Below are positions 33,431-46,300 of a DNA stretch of 64,000 nt, piece by piece (positions within the stretch are counted from its first letter, which is position 1; the number at the start of each line of letters is the position of its first letter). Source of the stretch: Ancylostoma caninum (taxonomy: Eukaryota; Nematoda; Chromadorea; Rhabditida; Ancylostomatidae); NCBI GenBank assembly GCA_037903475.1, contig JBAJFG010000291.1, forward strand, positions 1 to 64,000. Direction: 5' to 3'. The translations under genes and the position numbers were made by a program. The notes beneath the pieces were generated by a model that saw nothing but the letters and a program-made list of their open reading frames with translations, did no database searches and had not been told where the DNA came from.

Positions 33431-36374
33431 GATGGCTGCTATCCCAAACCACATTCTAATTAATGTAAATATACACTTGGCAGGATGTCGGATGCTGTTT
33501 AACGTTTGACTTTTGAGGAACACCTGTAAGCAAGGAAGACGAGCTGGTTCCAAATTTGTTTCGCTAAATGATATTCTGCTATTTGAATGCTCCGATATCA
33601 GTGTTGAGAGAATAGAAGCTAATTATCCTTCAAATTCACGAATTCTCTGCAGATACACGTACAGAGCAAAAACCACGGTGTTTGTTCGAAAAAAAAAGAA
33701 AAAACGAAACCCTTTCACCCTCTCTATTTTTCCTTCATGATAAGGCTCATTCCAGTCTTTGTTCGAATAACTGTATGACAATCGTTTTGTAAGAATGGAA
33801 TCCACAAGAAGAGCTCAAGACTAATGCTCAAACCTTACCAGGAAAGTGGCAAGAAGCTGGATGATGCGAAAATGACAGTCTTTCAAAACTAACTATTTTG
33901 AAGAAAAAAGCGCGTGGGAACGTTATAATTACATCTTAAGAATATTCGCCACTTCCACAGCATATTTTAAGGAAAGCATGGAAATCCTTGCATTTTTACA
34001 ACGATATCTCACTCAGCCCATCGTTAGATGAATGGCTTGAAGCCTTTCTCACCGATAAATAATAGACATTTCCGGATATCCGATGGAATTTCTCTTAAAC
34101 TGGCTTTTGTACAGGATACAAATTTTGCACTCATCCGGGCAATTTGTCAGTGATAAGTTTTAATATCCGTCCAGGAATGCTATTTCCTGTTGTTGATTGC
34201 GTGTAGTTACGAAGAGAATGTCACTGAAGTGAAACACTGACTGAAGAGGACAAAGTTCACTCATATAAAACGGTAAGCTGTGCTATTCGCATGGGTGGCA
34301 AGAATTGTTGAGGTTCATCTGACGAGGTCAACCTAAGTAGTAGTGCAGCACCTGCAGGATCTTTCCAACCCTCTTGTCTCTCTGTATTATCTTTAATGTT
34401 CCGTCTTCTTCGATTCCACTTAACATTTCCGCATATACCCCCTTTAAACTCACAAAAACCCGCATTGCAAATGTTCAAGCGCGTCAAAACAATTTTTCAG
34501 GCAATTCTCATAGTAACCAATTGGGTGACAGCCAGGAGAAGATTATCTGACTTTAATTTATTTTTTCCTCGGAATCATCCACATTTTTAACTGCACAACA
34601 ATGCCTCACCATTCCAATTGCGAACATCAGCACGACGTGTTTACGAATACAATTCAGCAAATGAAAGATAAACAAGCTTTGCATTGCTTTTGCTTGAAAG
34701 CTTGAAAGACTAATTCTAGCACAGTTTCTAATGCATCCAGCCAATTCTCATTACTCTCTCACTGAATACTAGCCGCTCTCCCTCTCTCCCCCAGCACATA
34801 CTAGCCGCCCGTCCTCTCAATAATAATTGTAGGCAGATTTACGCACTTTTCTGTAATTTACAGTCTTGTTTTCTTTTCTGTAGTTTACAACTTACGATGC
34901 TTTAATTTACAGTGTGCCCTAGAGATAATCGTAAATTACACTCCCTCTAGGGAACATTAGACGATTAAGGAACGAAAAGGGCGAACTTTCGGGCACTGAC
35001 TATCATTAATTACTTCATTTTGTCCCTTTCGCCAGATGTTCACTTTAGCATTATAAAACCAACAAGCATTATAAAACCCGAAACATTTGTTTACTTAGGA
35101 CGTAAACCAAAGACCAAAGCTCTACTGTTTTTTGATTAACAAAGCTAGTCTTATAAATGTTCCCTGTTCGCTCTCCACTTATTACCGTCGTTGTTTCCCT
35201 AGGTAATCCAATTTGTACTGCTTCGTTCCATAAATATCTATAAGGCTGTCCGAAACATTTCCCGCCACTTTTGAACTACCTTCTCAAATCTGTTGCTCCT
35301 TTTCAATAGAACTAGCGACGGCACCATATATGTATGGCCTGTTAGCTCAGAGATGGCACCTGGGTCTTATTTCTCTCCAATCACGACTTTGTCCATAGGA
35401 TGCGTCTGGAAAGAGATTTTACTCAATGGCAGTAGGCGAACATCAAAATGGAAGCAATCGCACTACATACATATCAAAAAAAGTATAAAAATTCGATCAC
35501 TTGGCCGATTTCGGGATGAGGTCGTAATTGCAGACAAAGTCATGTGCCATCACTATTGACAAGAACTTCGGCACTGACAGGGAGGTTGGTTGGCAGCAGC
35601 TGCGAATAGGTGGTCTCATTGTAATTCCACCAAACTCTGAGCATTGCCTCCTGAGGACGTACTTCTCGTTTTGCCACTGGGAGCCAAGGTTCCCAGTATC
35701 CGAACCATTCACCCTGTCTCTTGTAATTTACGTAAGGGACCTACTTCTCTTCACCGATATCCAAGTTGTTGAGCCATGCGAATGTCTGCGAAAAAGTCAA
35801 AAAGATTGGGAGAGCATTTCTCCGCTTTTGAAGGTGGAGGGAGCGCAGGTAATGGTGAGTCCATTCCTCGTATTTCCGTCCTATTCCAGGTAATGCAGAT
35901 GATCAGCTATTGTACATATATGATAGCGATGAAGTTCCTTTACCATCTTTGGATATCCCTCCGTGGATTCTCTTCAATGAATTTTAAGGAGCGATTACCA
36001 ACCGCTTTGAGCGATCGACCAGATTCTAATTTGAGCCAAAACAGCCGCATTCAAATTTTCGGGACCAAACCTCCACAATGTAGTTAGAGGGAACAGAGGG
36101 GCCTATAGTAGAGTGTATGTCTTTTCTTGCACTGCTGGCGTTGCCGTGTTTCCTGAATTCGCGTAGCGGGAGCAGCCAAACATCGTTTGAGTCAACGACG
36201 ATTCTTTCGGCCGTAATCGTGACGGAATGTGAGGAAAAACTCGGTCTTGCTAGACTATTGGCGGGCCTTCATATACCTCTTGGATAATATATAGATAAGA
36301 TATAAAAAGCTATCAATTCTCCCCATTCTCGTATATATTGCCATTTGAGTGGCCCAGCAATTCTTTGCAGAAGA
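33431..36374. other. 2.9 kb with no supported gene
   Basis: The frames at 35293-35559, 35528-35893 and 35776-36087 are open but show no domain, signal peptide or good splice pair. A small hairpin, CCCTAGAG/CTCTAGGG, lies at 34917-34962, and a short CATACTAGCCGC-type duplication with pyrimidine tracts lies near 34765-34815. Confidence 0.45.
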
Positions 36375-36375
36375 T

Positions 36376-36449
36376 GAGAAGTGTTCAGGAAGCGAACCCT
36401 AGCGTTGTCTTTTTAGCTGCAAACGCGCTAACCACTAGGCCATGTGCGA
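36376..36449 (-). repeat. tRNA-like Pol III core (degenerate tRNA or SINE head)
   Basis: The minus strand has an A box, TGGCCTAGTGG (36442-36432), and a B box, GGTTCGCTTCC (36398-36388), 44 nt apart, the spacing of a normal tRNA. The acceptor and anticodon stems do not pair well and no anticodon can be read with confidence. So it is a tRNA pseudogene or a tRNA-derived repeat, not a working tRNA. Confidence 0.5.
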
Positions 36450-37566
36450 ACGTTCCAAGTATTGAAAGGGTTCATTGGAGATACACTGATTTGCGAAACG
36501 CGCCTCTATGTATCAGATTCTCGTGAAGTGAACGCAGATGTCGCGAACCTGCTTCCAACGAGTTCGCATCTCAGCTGTTGCGACGCATGGGGTTTACTGT
36601 CGACCCTGCTATGTGAGCTTGTCCCCCCTCCCCCAACTGCTTCCCTTTCCTGGAGTCGTCGTTTTTCGATAAACATTAGACTTTTTCGTACTTGCACTTC
36701 AAGACATAATCTGAAGCTATGTATTCTTAGACAAGATCCTTCAGGAGCTGCAGTTGAGAACTTCCGGCTACGTTCCGGATCGTCCCCGTTACACTAACAT
36801 TTCTGATTATCGCGTCTAAGTATATCTAGAATGTCCTCAACTTCTATTCTGCACGCCAGCACTTACTCCTGTTTAGTCACACTTCAAATGAATGACGTGC
36901 TCCCTCATCCCCGTCATTTGAAATACATATGTTTGTAGTGCATCGACTACAAACGCCACTTACAGTATGAAGTTACGTTTCCTCCCAGTGGAGTACCATA
37001 GTGAAGTTCTCCTGCACTTTGTTCACCGTCCATTAACGACCACGTCCTCGTTTTGATTTCGGAACAATCGAACACCAGAGCACTTCCTAAATAGAACTTA
37101 TAACAGAATAATCACTGAGCCCTCATGTGTTCTCGTCTTTTACATCGCTGATCACCTCAGCAATTAATGAGAAGATTTCTCGTCCATAGCTCTCGTTAGG
37201 AATTGATGAAAAACTCGCTTTCTGTTTGGGATGCGCTTTTTTCTTTCCTACAATGTTCAGCGTGCGTAAGTCTTAGTACCGGGATACAGTGCACATCTTT
37301 TCGACTTCCTGTGAGAAAATGGATGAAATCAAGTGGAATGATGCAAGTTTGTGGGCATAGCGCAGTGTTCTTTATGGCATGTTCATATTTCAACTGAAAT
37401 AGCAGCTCATTCGTTCCTTAGCTCACCACTTCGGGCTCACGAATCAGAAGTTAAGGAGGATAACTGCAATTATAAAATTAAAGTTATGAAATTAAGGTAG
37501 TTATATCGCGAAATTATGCCTAGTTTTTACATGGAGAGAAAACGGAATCTAAAATAATCCTTGCCC
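36450..37566. other. 1.1 kb with no supported gene
   Basis: The plus frame at 36444-36797 and others have no domain or splice support. Nothing recognised. Confidence 0.45.
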
Positions 37567-37570
37567 TTAA

Positions 37571-37977
37571 AGGCAGGGGTCCACCTCATTTTCCTAGTTC
37601 AGCTAACAGCAGATTCTGCATCTACTCGGCGCGATGGTTCCAACGGTATACATGAATTGTCTCAGAATGGTCTATAAACCCGTCTTCCAGGACGGGGTCT
37701 GTAACAGTTCGCCAACCCGAGTTGACATGTGAAGCCGTTGATCTTATCGATTGGACACGCCAAGACTCGTTGACCGACGCGGCAGTCGTGGCAGGCAGCC
37801 AGCACTGCTTGGAGGGATCCGCCCCCGGGCTCCAAATTTTTATCCAGTTCGAGCCTTTCAAAAATGGGGATTTCGTCGCTTCTGTGCCTGTTGATGTACA
37901 TCCCAGCGATCAACATGATGAGAAGGTCTAGGATATGTTGGTGAATCCAACAGGCAGAACGAGGTGGCCCTCTGCCT
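37571..37977. mobile_element. TTAA-flanked MITE, 407 bp
   Basis: TTAA at 37567-37570 and 37978-37981 flanks ends AGGCAGGGGTCCACCTC on the left and the inverse of AGGCAGAGGGCCACCTC on the right. TTAA duplications are typical of piggyBac-like and some nematode palindromic elements. Related single ends occur at 15499 and 60447. The interior holds a CTACTCGGCGCG motif, which also occurs in the 60.4 kb copy. Confidence 0.8.
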
Positions 37978-38289
37978 TTAAGCTTAGTCGATTCGCTGCA
38001 GCAGATAGCTGGTATTCACCATAATATCCTTCAATAATCCAATGAATCCTCAAAATAGGAGGCCCTCGCGTCGCAGCCAAGGATCCCTTAGATGACCGTT
38101 TTATCTCGTTCTTGGTCTTTGTCTATATGGTTGCAACTACGTATATATGTATTCTACCCTCCTGCTGTCTTCTTCCTATGCATGGCGAATGCGACATTAT
38201 CGCTAGCTAGCACGAAGAACAGTCAGCTGGTGAAATCGCCACATGTGAGTTGTTTTGCTTGCCAAAACCTTTTATTGCTTTGATCTCTG

Positions 38290-38790
38290 GAAGACTGCAT
38301 GTAAGTCGAAAACAGTTGACATAAGCTACATGTAAGTTCTTTTAGGCCTAAAGTCACACTGAACTCGGAAAGGGCGCAGCAGTTTACATGTGACATGTTT
38401 AGGATTCCAAAATGTTACGTGTAAGTTTCATAGACTCGCAAAAGCCCACATCAAAGTCGTCTTGACTCCCAAAAGGCCTCAATAAGTTGTATTGGTACCA
38501 GAAGCATGCATTTAACTTGTTTTGATCTAAAAATGTCGTATGCTAATTGCAGATATGCGAAAGCACGGAGTTTTTCCCCTGAAAACATTGTATGTTAGTT
38601 GTTTCGACTTAAGACAGTATACAAATAAGTTGTATTGGCTCCGATAGGATCGCATCCAAGTAATTTTACTCGAAAGCCTCGCGTGTAAGTTATTCTGAAC
38701 CAAGGAGGATCGCGTTCAAGTTGGGATAGGTGAAAAATGTCACACGTAAGTTGCATAAGCCCTAAAAGTTCACTTATAGCTTGAGAAAAA
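38290..38790 (+). repeat. Degenerate tandem array, about 30 bp unit, about 15 copies
   Basis: Units spaced about 28-35 bp apart carry a CATGTAAGTTGTTTTGAC-like word followed by C(C)AAAA. Many units contain GTAAGT or close variants, at about 38303, 38332, 38420, 38692 and 38746. Units are strongly diverged, so the array is old. No coding sense. Confidence 0.65.
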
Positions 38791-39034
38791 TCTTTTGAGT
38801 AGGCAGCAAATACAGTGTAGCCTCGATGTCGGACATCGCGCCATGTTCTAGTTCCAGGGATAAAGAACTCACAGCTAACGATGAAGTGGCACAAAACTCT
38901 CAAGAAATCCACGTAAATGGGATGGTGACTTCCATACACTTGATTGTGTGCTGTGGATGTGTGCTGTGATTGTGGCTTCCGCCGTATACGAAGCTATCAG
39001 GCGCTAATATACGCAACTGACCAAGTCTACGTAA

Positions 39035-39270
39035 AGTCCTTACGCGCAACCGGCGGAAAATTTTCGAGCGCGCCCAGCGGCGCGTGCGCGGCGCGGCCCT
39101 CTTGTGGCAGCGGTCCACAGTCGTTCGTCAGATTCTTGGCCCAGGTGAGCGTTTTTCTTTCATTTTTTCTTCAAGTGAAGTTCATCGAAGGTGTGAGACC
39201 TGTGGCTGACCTAAATCGACCGGACGGCCCCGCATGGCCTCATATTTTGCACGTTTTTCCCATGCATGTC
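39035..39270 (+). repeat. Single copy of the 6 kb palindrome unit
   Basis: It matches one arm of the palindrome at 5945-6790. Shared words are TTTTCGAGCGC, GGCGCGTGCGCG, CAGCGGTCCA, TTCGTCAG, CAGGTGAGCG, GACCTGTGGCTGACC and CGGCCCCGCATG. It is followed by a T-rich part, as in the other copies. Confidence 0.75.
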
Positions 39271-40119
39271 CCAAATGCTTGTTTTTATTGTTTTTATGAC
39301 GTATTATACTTTAGGCGGCTTTATTCACTATAAAAAACCGCGATAGCTGCCTTCAAGTAAGGAAAACCATTGATTCATTTTTTGAAGTTCGATGCATTGA
39401 GTCCCTACGTTTTCAGATGCTGGGATATTTTCCTATCAAGTTATGCCTGACTAGGTTAGGTTTTACCTTTATAGAAAGGCGCAGATAACACTGGACACCA
39501 TGTCGGTCGGTACGAGATATACTGCTGCACCTCAGATGATTGGTTAATTCAGAAAAACTCAAAAACCAAGATAAATCTACAAAGCTTAAACATAGAAGGA
39601 TGTATCATATGCCAGCATATGTGCTGTTCTGCCGGGGGACGAAGAAATTATCCGCGGGTGTCGTTCTATGGAAAAACATTTTAAAAACTTACCTGGCCTG
39701 GAGGCTCTCGCGATCAAGAAGGCGGGATCTTCATGGTGAGGCCCGTACATTGCACTTTCGCACAGGCTGACCTGTGTGGCAGCCTCGAGTTGACGTTAGC
39801 TAACAGCTAAATTTTTGCGTGTGGGGCTGCATTCGCGTTCTCTTTTCCAAAGCCGTCGAACCTATCTACCTATCCGATTCTTATAGCTTCTGCATCCAAT
39901 ATCCTTACGCGGTTACGTTCATACGTGGGTCTATATCATTTAATATCTAACCAGTGTCAAAGCTTTCTGCGTAAATGTGCTTGCTCACATGTTGTTAATG
40001 CTTTCTCTTTACAGCGATCATGAATAAAAATCCCGTTGCTTTAATCCAAATGGCAGCAAGTAGGCAACAAATGGTTTAACCTATGTTTCTTCTATGTATA
40101 TTCCAGTTTCTGTTTCTTG

Positions 40120-40160
40120 ATGCACCGCGAGTGCATTGAATAAATAAATGAATAAATATC
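40120..40160 (+). repeat. LINE-like 3' terminus: stem-loop plus AAATAAATG tail
   Basis: The 6 bp stem ATGCAC/GTGCAT (40120-40125, 40131-40136) with loop CGCGA is followed by a TGAATAAATAAATGAATAAA tail. The same layout ends the CR1-type element at about 583-612 and the fragment at 44160. It is probably the end of a 5'-truncated insertion whose body lies upstream (from about 39860). Confidence 0.55.
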
Positions 40161-40169
40161 GCTTGTCAT

Positions 40170-40345
40170 CAGTGTCGGATGCAGAAAATGGGCGGGGGGA
40201 AGGGGTCTCCCCCGGTTGGGGACCCAGACGAAAATTGAAATTAACAAAACATTTCTGATAATAATGAACAACTAGTCAATATTATTTTAGGAATAATAAT
40301 AACCAACAATTAGAAATAAACTACTACAAGATTTTTAGAATCGTC
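40170..40345 (+). repeat. Interspersed G-rich repeat, third copy
   Basis: It contains GATGCAGAAAATGGGCGGGG, AAGGGG, GGGGACCCAGACG and an AT-rich part with GAACAACTAG, as in the copies at 10880-11100 and 18120-18400. Here the G tract is only six long. Confidence 0.6.
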
Positions 40346-40456
40346 GCCGTAGGATCTGAAAAATTTCTCGGGATTCTCGGGATTTCCTAATAACTCAACC
40401 CAAAACAATTTTCCGAGGGACGTTTGCACACTCATATAGGACAGACTTTACTTTAA

Positions 40457-41213
40457 AGGCAGCACCCACGATAATTTTCACCTTTGAACTTTTGAGTGTT
40501 TTCGAACCTCAGGCATTGTCCCGACAATTCTGTAATGGAAGTACTTCAGAGAGCCCGCACTTCATGAGATATTACAAGTACAACATCAGTTCCATAGTTC
40601 GAACCCATCCTGCTGGTACGAGTTGACCTGCTGCGCAGAAATAGCCGTGGGGCGATGTTGGAACGAATCAGCCGTTTTCACATACAATCGCTCAGTTTTT
40701 CTTTGAAAAAATTTCGTTTCGCGCATGTTTCCCGACCATTCTTACACTACTGTGGCTGCACTGTCTGTTTGCTTTCTGATCTTACTTTTCACCAGTTGTT
40801 TTCTATTTTCTCTTCTCATAACATCAATTTATTCCTATTTTGTGTGTTTGTACTGTTTCTTTTTCATTCTTTCCCAATTCTACTCGTTTTTTCTTCACTG
40901 GTAAGTCTGTGCAGCCCACACTTCATTTTCTTCTCATTTCTGTTCTTTTCTGACATGAATATGCTGCAAAACTATGAAAATACAAAAATCCGTTGCGTGA
41001 ATACGTGGCGATCAAGTCAGTGTTATCGACTTTTTGTCCTACCCCAGCCTGACAACTCGACCGTTTTGTTCAATCGCAGCAAATTCATAGTATCCGAAAA
41101 TTATTTTCCGGTGGCTTTCAAGTAGAAGTGATCCTCATATTCGTGTTCCTCATGGTCGAAAACCCACGATTATCTCCAAATCTTGGAGTTGAAAATTTTC
41201 GTGGGTGCTGCCT
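40457..41213. mobile_element. TTAA-flanked element, 757 bp
   Basis: TTAA at 40453-40456 and 41214-41217. The ends AGGCAGCACCCACGATAATT and the inverse of AGGCAGCACCCACGAAAATT are almost identical over 26 bp. The right end has a further inner hairpin, CCCACGA/TCGTGGG. The first six bases (AGGCAG) are shared with the 37.6 kb element. The 156-codon plus frame at 40655-41125 is pyrimidine-rich, Phe/Leu/Ser-biased and domainless, so it is probably chance. Confidence 0.82.
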
Positions 41214-41217
41214 TTAA

Positions 41218-42370
41218 CGAGTTGTAAGGCAAGTGGTTTTCCTCCGCTGCGGCTGTCAGCAGCAATTTAACAAATTCACCAATTACTATGGCCCTGCCCA
41301 CTAATTAAAGGCCAGTCGCTAAACACTCATGCTCAATTCGTTACAACTAATTGGAAAACTAATTTTTTGTCCTCTACATACAGTATGTGTGTATAACGAC
41401 TCCCGGCAAAACTGTGCATGCGAAATTGATCATTTTCGGGTGAGTTATTAAGAAATCCCGCAAATCCCGCGAATCTCGAGGAATTTTTCAAATTCTATGG
41501 CAACGACTGTATTTGTATCGAAAAGTGATTTCAAAAATTTGGCGAAACATTCTAATGGGGCCCCCATCCTGCGTTTGGAACTGCTTGTCATATTCTGTTC
41601 ATTAGAACAGGATAAAAAAACAATTATCAGGCAAAAGGGACAAAAATGGGGGAAAGAAGAGTGCGAGTGATATTTTGACAATGATCGACTAATTAATGAG
41701 TTATTTTATAGAAGTTCTCGTCCCTTTACCGATGCTTAATGATAGTTCCGATAGCAATTAGGGTAATCTCCCCTAGGGCTAGGTCCAAAAGTGTTCACAA
41801 GCCTCAACGTAGGACTCGCATTAACGCTAAAGTCATTATGCATTAGGAGATCATCCATATATCATGTTAGTCCTGTGAACTCATAGTACCTCAGTTCTGT
41901 CCATTATACTTCTATTGTTGCAAAATCGTCTTCAACTCATACTTGTTGCGTCGGCTGTTTCTGCTGCTCCAATCTGTCTTTGAAGTGAAAAACTTTATTG
42001 ATAGAAATTCCATTTGAAGACTCGTTCTAACTGTTTGCCCTAAGAGTAAGATTCTTGTGAATTTTCTCTGTAGTTCCTTAGCAAGTTTTGCTGAACCTTT
42101 TATCACGCCGATGGCTCTTGTACACCACTACGTCCAGACTTTGTAATAGATAACATATGTCCACAGATGCGCCAAATCCACTTTAAATTTTTCTAGATGA
42201 TCACTATTACAGAAATGGTGTCCTTATTTAGCTTCACTGAATCCTTCTCAAACATGTACATCTGAGCCACCATACACTTTTTGTCGAAAAGATAGACGGA
42301 TTGAGCGCGCTGTTCCATATGGTCACGGTCACAGAATAGCGGTTGTACTCTAAACTTTCTGCCTGCGCTC
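41218..42370. other. 1.15 kb with no supported gene
   Basis: Only short frames without domains. Nothing recognised. Confidence 0.5.
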
Positions 42371-42384
42371 TGAACTTTCTGCCC

Positions 42385-42850
42385 GCGGTGGATCCGCGGT
42401 ACGAGATCAGTCCACGGTGGACCCGCGGTTGCCCGCGATAAATCCGCACGTGTCCGCGGTGGACAACCGGGAGTGACGTCACTACCACGCCATGCCCGCA
42501 CGTGCTCACGGTGGACCCGCACATGCCCGCGGTGGATCCGCAGTAGAGCTGACTGGGTCATCAATGCCAACAAAACCTTCACGAACGATAAACTTATGGC
42601 CGAGTGGATAAGAGAGCGGTCGCGACAGGTACGTCGACACGGCGTCCATTTTGAAGAAAATAATCAGTTTCTCGAATACGCATGTTTCCGCGCCGGATCC
42701 GCACATGTCCGGTGGACCCGCACATGCCCACGGTGGATCCGCACATACCCGCGATGGGTCCGAACATGCTTGCGGTAGAGCCGCAGTACATCGCGCATTA
42801 CGTGGACGGTAGACGCGCACATGCCCGTGGTGGGGAACCGACGCGCCACC
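42385..42850 (+). repeat. Minisatellite of about 21 bp, split by a 140 bp unrelated block
   Basis: Units read like CGGTGGACCCGCACAT followed by GCCCG, with GGATCC and other variants. The array runs 42385-42547 and 42695-42850; between them is about 140 bp with no repeat. Because 21 is a multiple of three, a 7-residue period (RWTRTCP) keeps long frames open on both strands; these are not genes. Confidence 0.85.
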
Positions 42851-42879
42851 TCAGGCAGAAACTTCAGAGTATCTGCTCG

Positions 42880-43370
42880 ACCCTCCCACTTCTAGCATGC
42901 TCTCTCCGCCGTCTTACCGCATTCCTGCAGTCACGGAACCCGTCTTCATCTTCAGAACGACTGTTGATTATGGCTTTCCAAATGCCAGAGCTAGGATCTT
43001 TGCAACTCCTTTGTCAAATGAACAAACAAGCTTCCGTGCCGATTCGGGGTAATCAGAGTTTGGATCACGCTTCGCAAAAAGCTTCACCATCCTATCTTTA
43101 ATTTCCTTCTCGCACCATTGGGAAGAACATCACTTTGAACACCCGAAAGATGGGAACCGACTCCAATGCCTCCAAGCTCAACTTGTCTGGCACGCACGAC
43201 TTCTGCTATCACAATCTTGCGGGAAAGTGGAAAATGTTCGCAGATTGCAAACCCTGGATAACTATACATCAATCCAATACATTATCTTGTAGTCGTCTTC
43301 GTCAGAGCCTTGTTAGCCGCAATGCCGATGGAATTATGGACCAACTAGTCTTGCAATTTCTTTGCTGAAG
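42880..43370. other. Unassigned segment with broken coding-like frames
   Basis: On the minus strand frames give VREEIKDRMVKLFAKRDP and SYPESARKL-type peptides that need frame changes to join. I do not recognise the protein. It may be a decayed exon or pseudogene. Confidence 0.2.
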
Positions 43371-46300
43371 CAGTTCTCTTGAGCAGTTCGCTGGATATCT
43401 CCACTCATTTGTGCTGGTCAATTTCACATTATATCTTTGGTCCTTCCTCTTCCGAACTCCGGCTAATCATCGTATCCGCGTGGGCGATCAAGCTAGCACG
43501 GGGAAGTTTTCGTAATTGTCTCCATTGAGGACTGAATGAGCAGCATGCGCTTCAATTCCCTGACAAATTAGTTCCTCAAGCAGCTCTGTTACGAAAGAGT
43601 AGGAAAACTTTCGTATTCGGAGCTGCCACTGATAGATGTGCACTGATCTGGATTTGTAGCACAGATCCAGTTTCCTTTTTCATCTTGTTTCGCCTTGCAA
43701 TTTGATTGGTGCCAACTGAACTTAATTTTGGTTGATTTTTTTATTTACACGGAGGCGCATGAATTGTTTGAGCGAATTGAAAGAATTATTTACCAGATAG
43801 ATTTGTAAGCTTCCCCTTAGAGTGTTGCCCTGGCTTTACGTAAATCGGTGAGCTATGCGGGCAAGTTAGTCAGCATCAACTTATGTCTATGCACAACTTG
43901 GACAGCCTTCAAACAGCATTCTCACACTGCTTCCTTCAATTTGGGTAACAAAAAATTCGCTTTTCTAGAGGCATCAACATCATAAGCGGTAACTGTGAAC
44001 ATATGGGATGCAGCAACTTTTTTTTTCTCTTCACTATTCCTGCCAGTAGTTGGTTAGTAAAATTTGAAGGGGTTATATCATCTGTTTTAGTGCTTTCTAA
44101 CTGCCAGGTCTTTGCGCATGTCTATATACTTCAAATGACTATGGTATTAATTTTATGGCGCACCACTTTGGTGTATTTAATAAATGAATGAATGAATCAT
44201 AGGTGCCAATATTTCATCCGTTCTGTTTTGAAGTGTTTCTTCACGCAAATCCGAGGAATCCACTTATATCTACCTAGTTCCTTCTATCCACACGCCTTCT
44301 AATTATTTACTTGGACGACATAACATTTAATATTGTCTTCTGTGGTCCCATGACCGGTTCTATTTCTAAATTTAGAATAGTTTATAGCTGTGATATTACA
44401 TAATGCTCCAAGAAAGCCTCGCCAATTTACTTTGCTAACTGTACTCTGCTCACCGCACCTGTTCATAAGATTGGAATGTTATTCATGGTAATAATGGAGT
44501 TTGGCTAACTGTGGCCTCGAGGACAGACGTCCTCATGCAAGACATCTGAGTAGTACCATTTGCAGTACTGAGCCCTTCAGCTACGCATAAGCACTAAGGT
44601 ATTTGATTTTATGTTCGAATTTCGACGAAAGCAGAGATAGATGCCATCCTTTGAATGTAATTCACATACGTTTCGAAAGCACTATTCTTCCTCTACAAGA
44701 ATGTTGCAAACATTCTTCTAAAATTGATGGTATGCTTGAGTTTTAAGCTTGCGAAGCAGAGCAACGAGTCAATAAAAAACAGCGCAATCGACAGCGACCT
44801 ATTCTGTCAATCAGTTGAAGCTCAAAAGACCATCAAAACTGGCCAAGTGACCTGTGCTAAGTATGGAAGAGAGGTTTTGCTTGAAATAACGGTCATCAGC
44901 GATTTTCTAAGATCGAAGAGGACATATTTTGTCTCGATGACGCCAACCGCTTCGACCGAACGAACTTCCTACACGAATACCCGCGAATTACTCCGAAGGG
45001 ATCGTGCGGTCCAGATAGATGTTATATTTCTCGAACCCACCAAATAACTGAGGTAACTCTGCTAAAAAAATCCAATCGCGAGGGTCCAGTCATCTTACCC
45101 CATGGTGACGTCGAACTCCATCTTCCAAAAATCGTCAAACTGGTGCTCGACCTGTTCTCCGCGTTAATACTCTACAGAGCTTACACTTTCAAACAATATG
45201 GGATGCTTTCTGGTCCCTACTGAATACAAGAATGGAATTCGGTTTCTCCTCGAATTGGCGTTTTTCTTCTTAAGCCTAAGAATTAAGTAATTCAACAGTT
45301 CTGTGCAACTTGATGATAGGATTGTAGAGGAAGGAAAGCGCCTTCAGAAGGTATAGTGCATGTTGGAGAAAATTGGAAATGGGGCGGAAAAAACTGCATC
45401 TAAAAAAGCGCAAGGACTTGTGATAACACTTAGTGGAAAAATCTGGGCACCTTCTAAGTGGAGTTTGGCACCGTGGTTGAGATTAAGTTAGTGCATAGCG
45501 TTTCCGATGTCATGAGAATAGCTCTCGTCCTTAGCCTGCTAAAGCGAGCCAGGTTTCCAATCGTACCTCTGGCGTGACGATGTGTTCGTCAAAAATCTGG
45601 AGCACACTAAATGAGTTCTCGCTCTTTTCACACAAATTATTTGTTTTTCTTTTTTCGAAATTTTATAGTGCATTTATAACCACCAAAAGGCGTTTACTTG
45701 CTTCACAGGAATAATGTTATGATCTCATGCAAAACTCACCTTGTACTGAATTTCATTAATCGCAAAAGAATGACTCACGAGACAAAAAAGAATTCAGCAT
45801 TCATGTGATTTCTGCAGGAGAATGGTACACTGAGAGAAAATTGAAGTCAAAGAATTCAATATAAACCAAATATTGCAAGAGTTACATTAGCGACTGCTTT
45901 AGCGCCCAACTCCACCTGGACCGAAATGATTTCGTCTTGACATCAAAGCTCTGGAAACTACTATGCTCCGCATCTTCCCAGTTTTTCAGATTAAGAACTA
46001 GATAAACTCCAAAAAGTTTCGAGCGATTCTACTTGACCACCAATCTTTTTTTTTCTGGATAATCCTCCCTGAAAGTGTTATAAATCTACAAGCATGCTGA
46101 CCTTTTCTTTTGAAAATTGTACAACCTTATAGAAACTGGAATTTTAAATTTCTTAAAAGCCGTTACGTCTCTCTCACAATACGCGCAGACGTGGTACTCT
46201 GTTGCCTCAAAACATTCAACGAACAATTACTCTGATGGATATGAACATAAGTCAATGTTTGCATAATCACCTATGAATACAGCTTGTCAAAACACGGGTT

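Noticed and set aside
40655..41125. 156-codon plus frame
   Set aside because: Lies within a TTAA-flanked element, is pyrimidine-rich with Phe/Leu/Ser bias, and has no domain.
42193..42849. Overlapping frames rich in Arg/Trp/Thr/Cys on both strands
   Set aside because: They read a 21 bp minisatellite; the 7-residue period explains the open frames.
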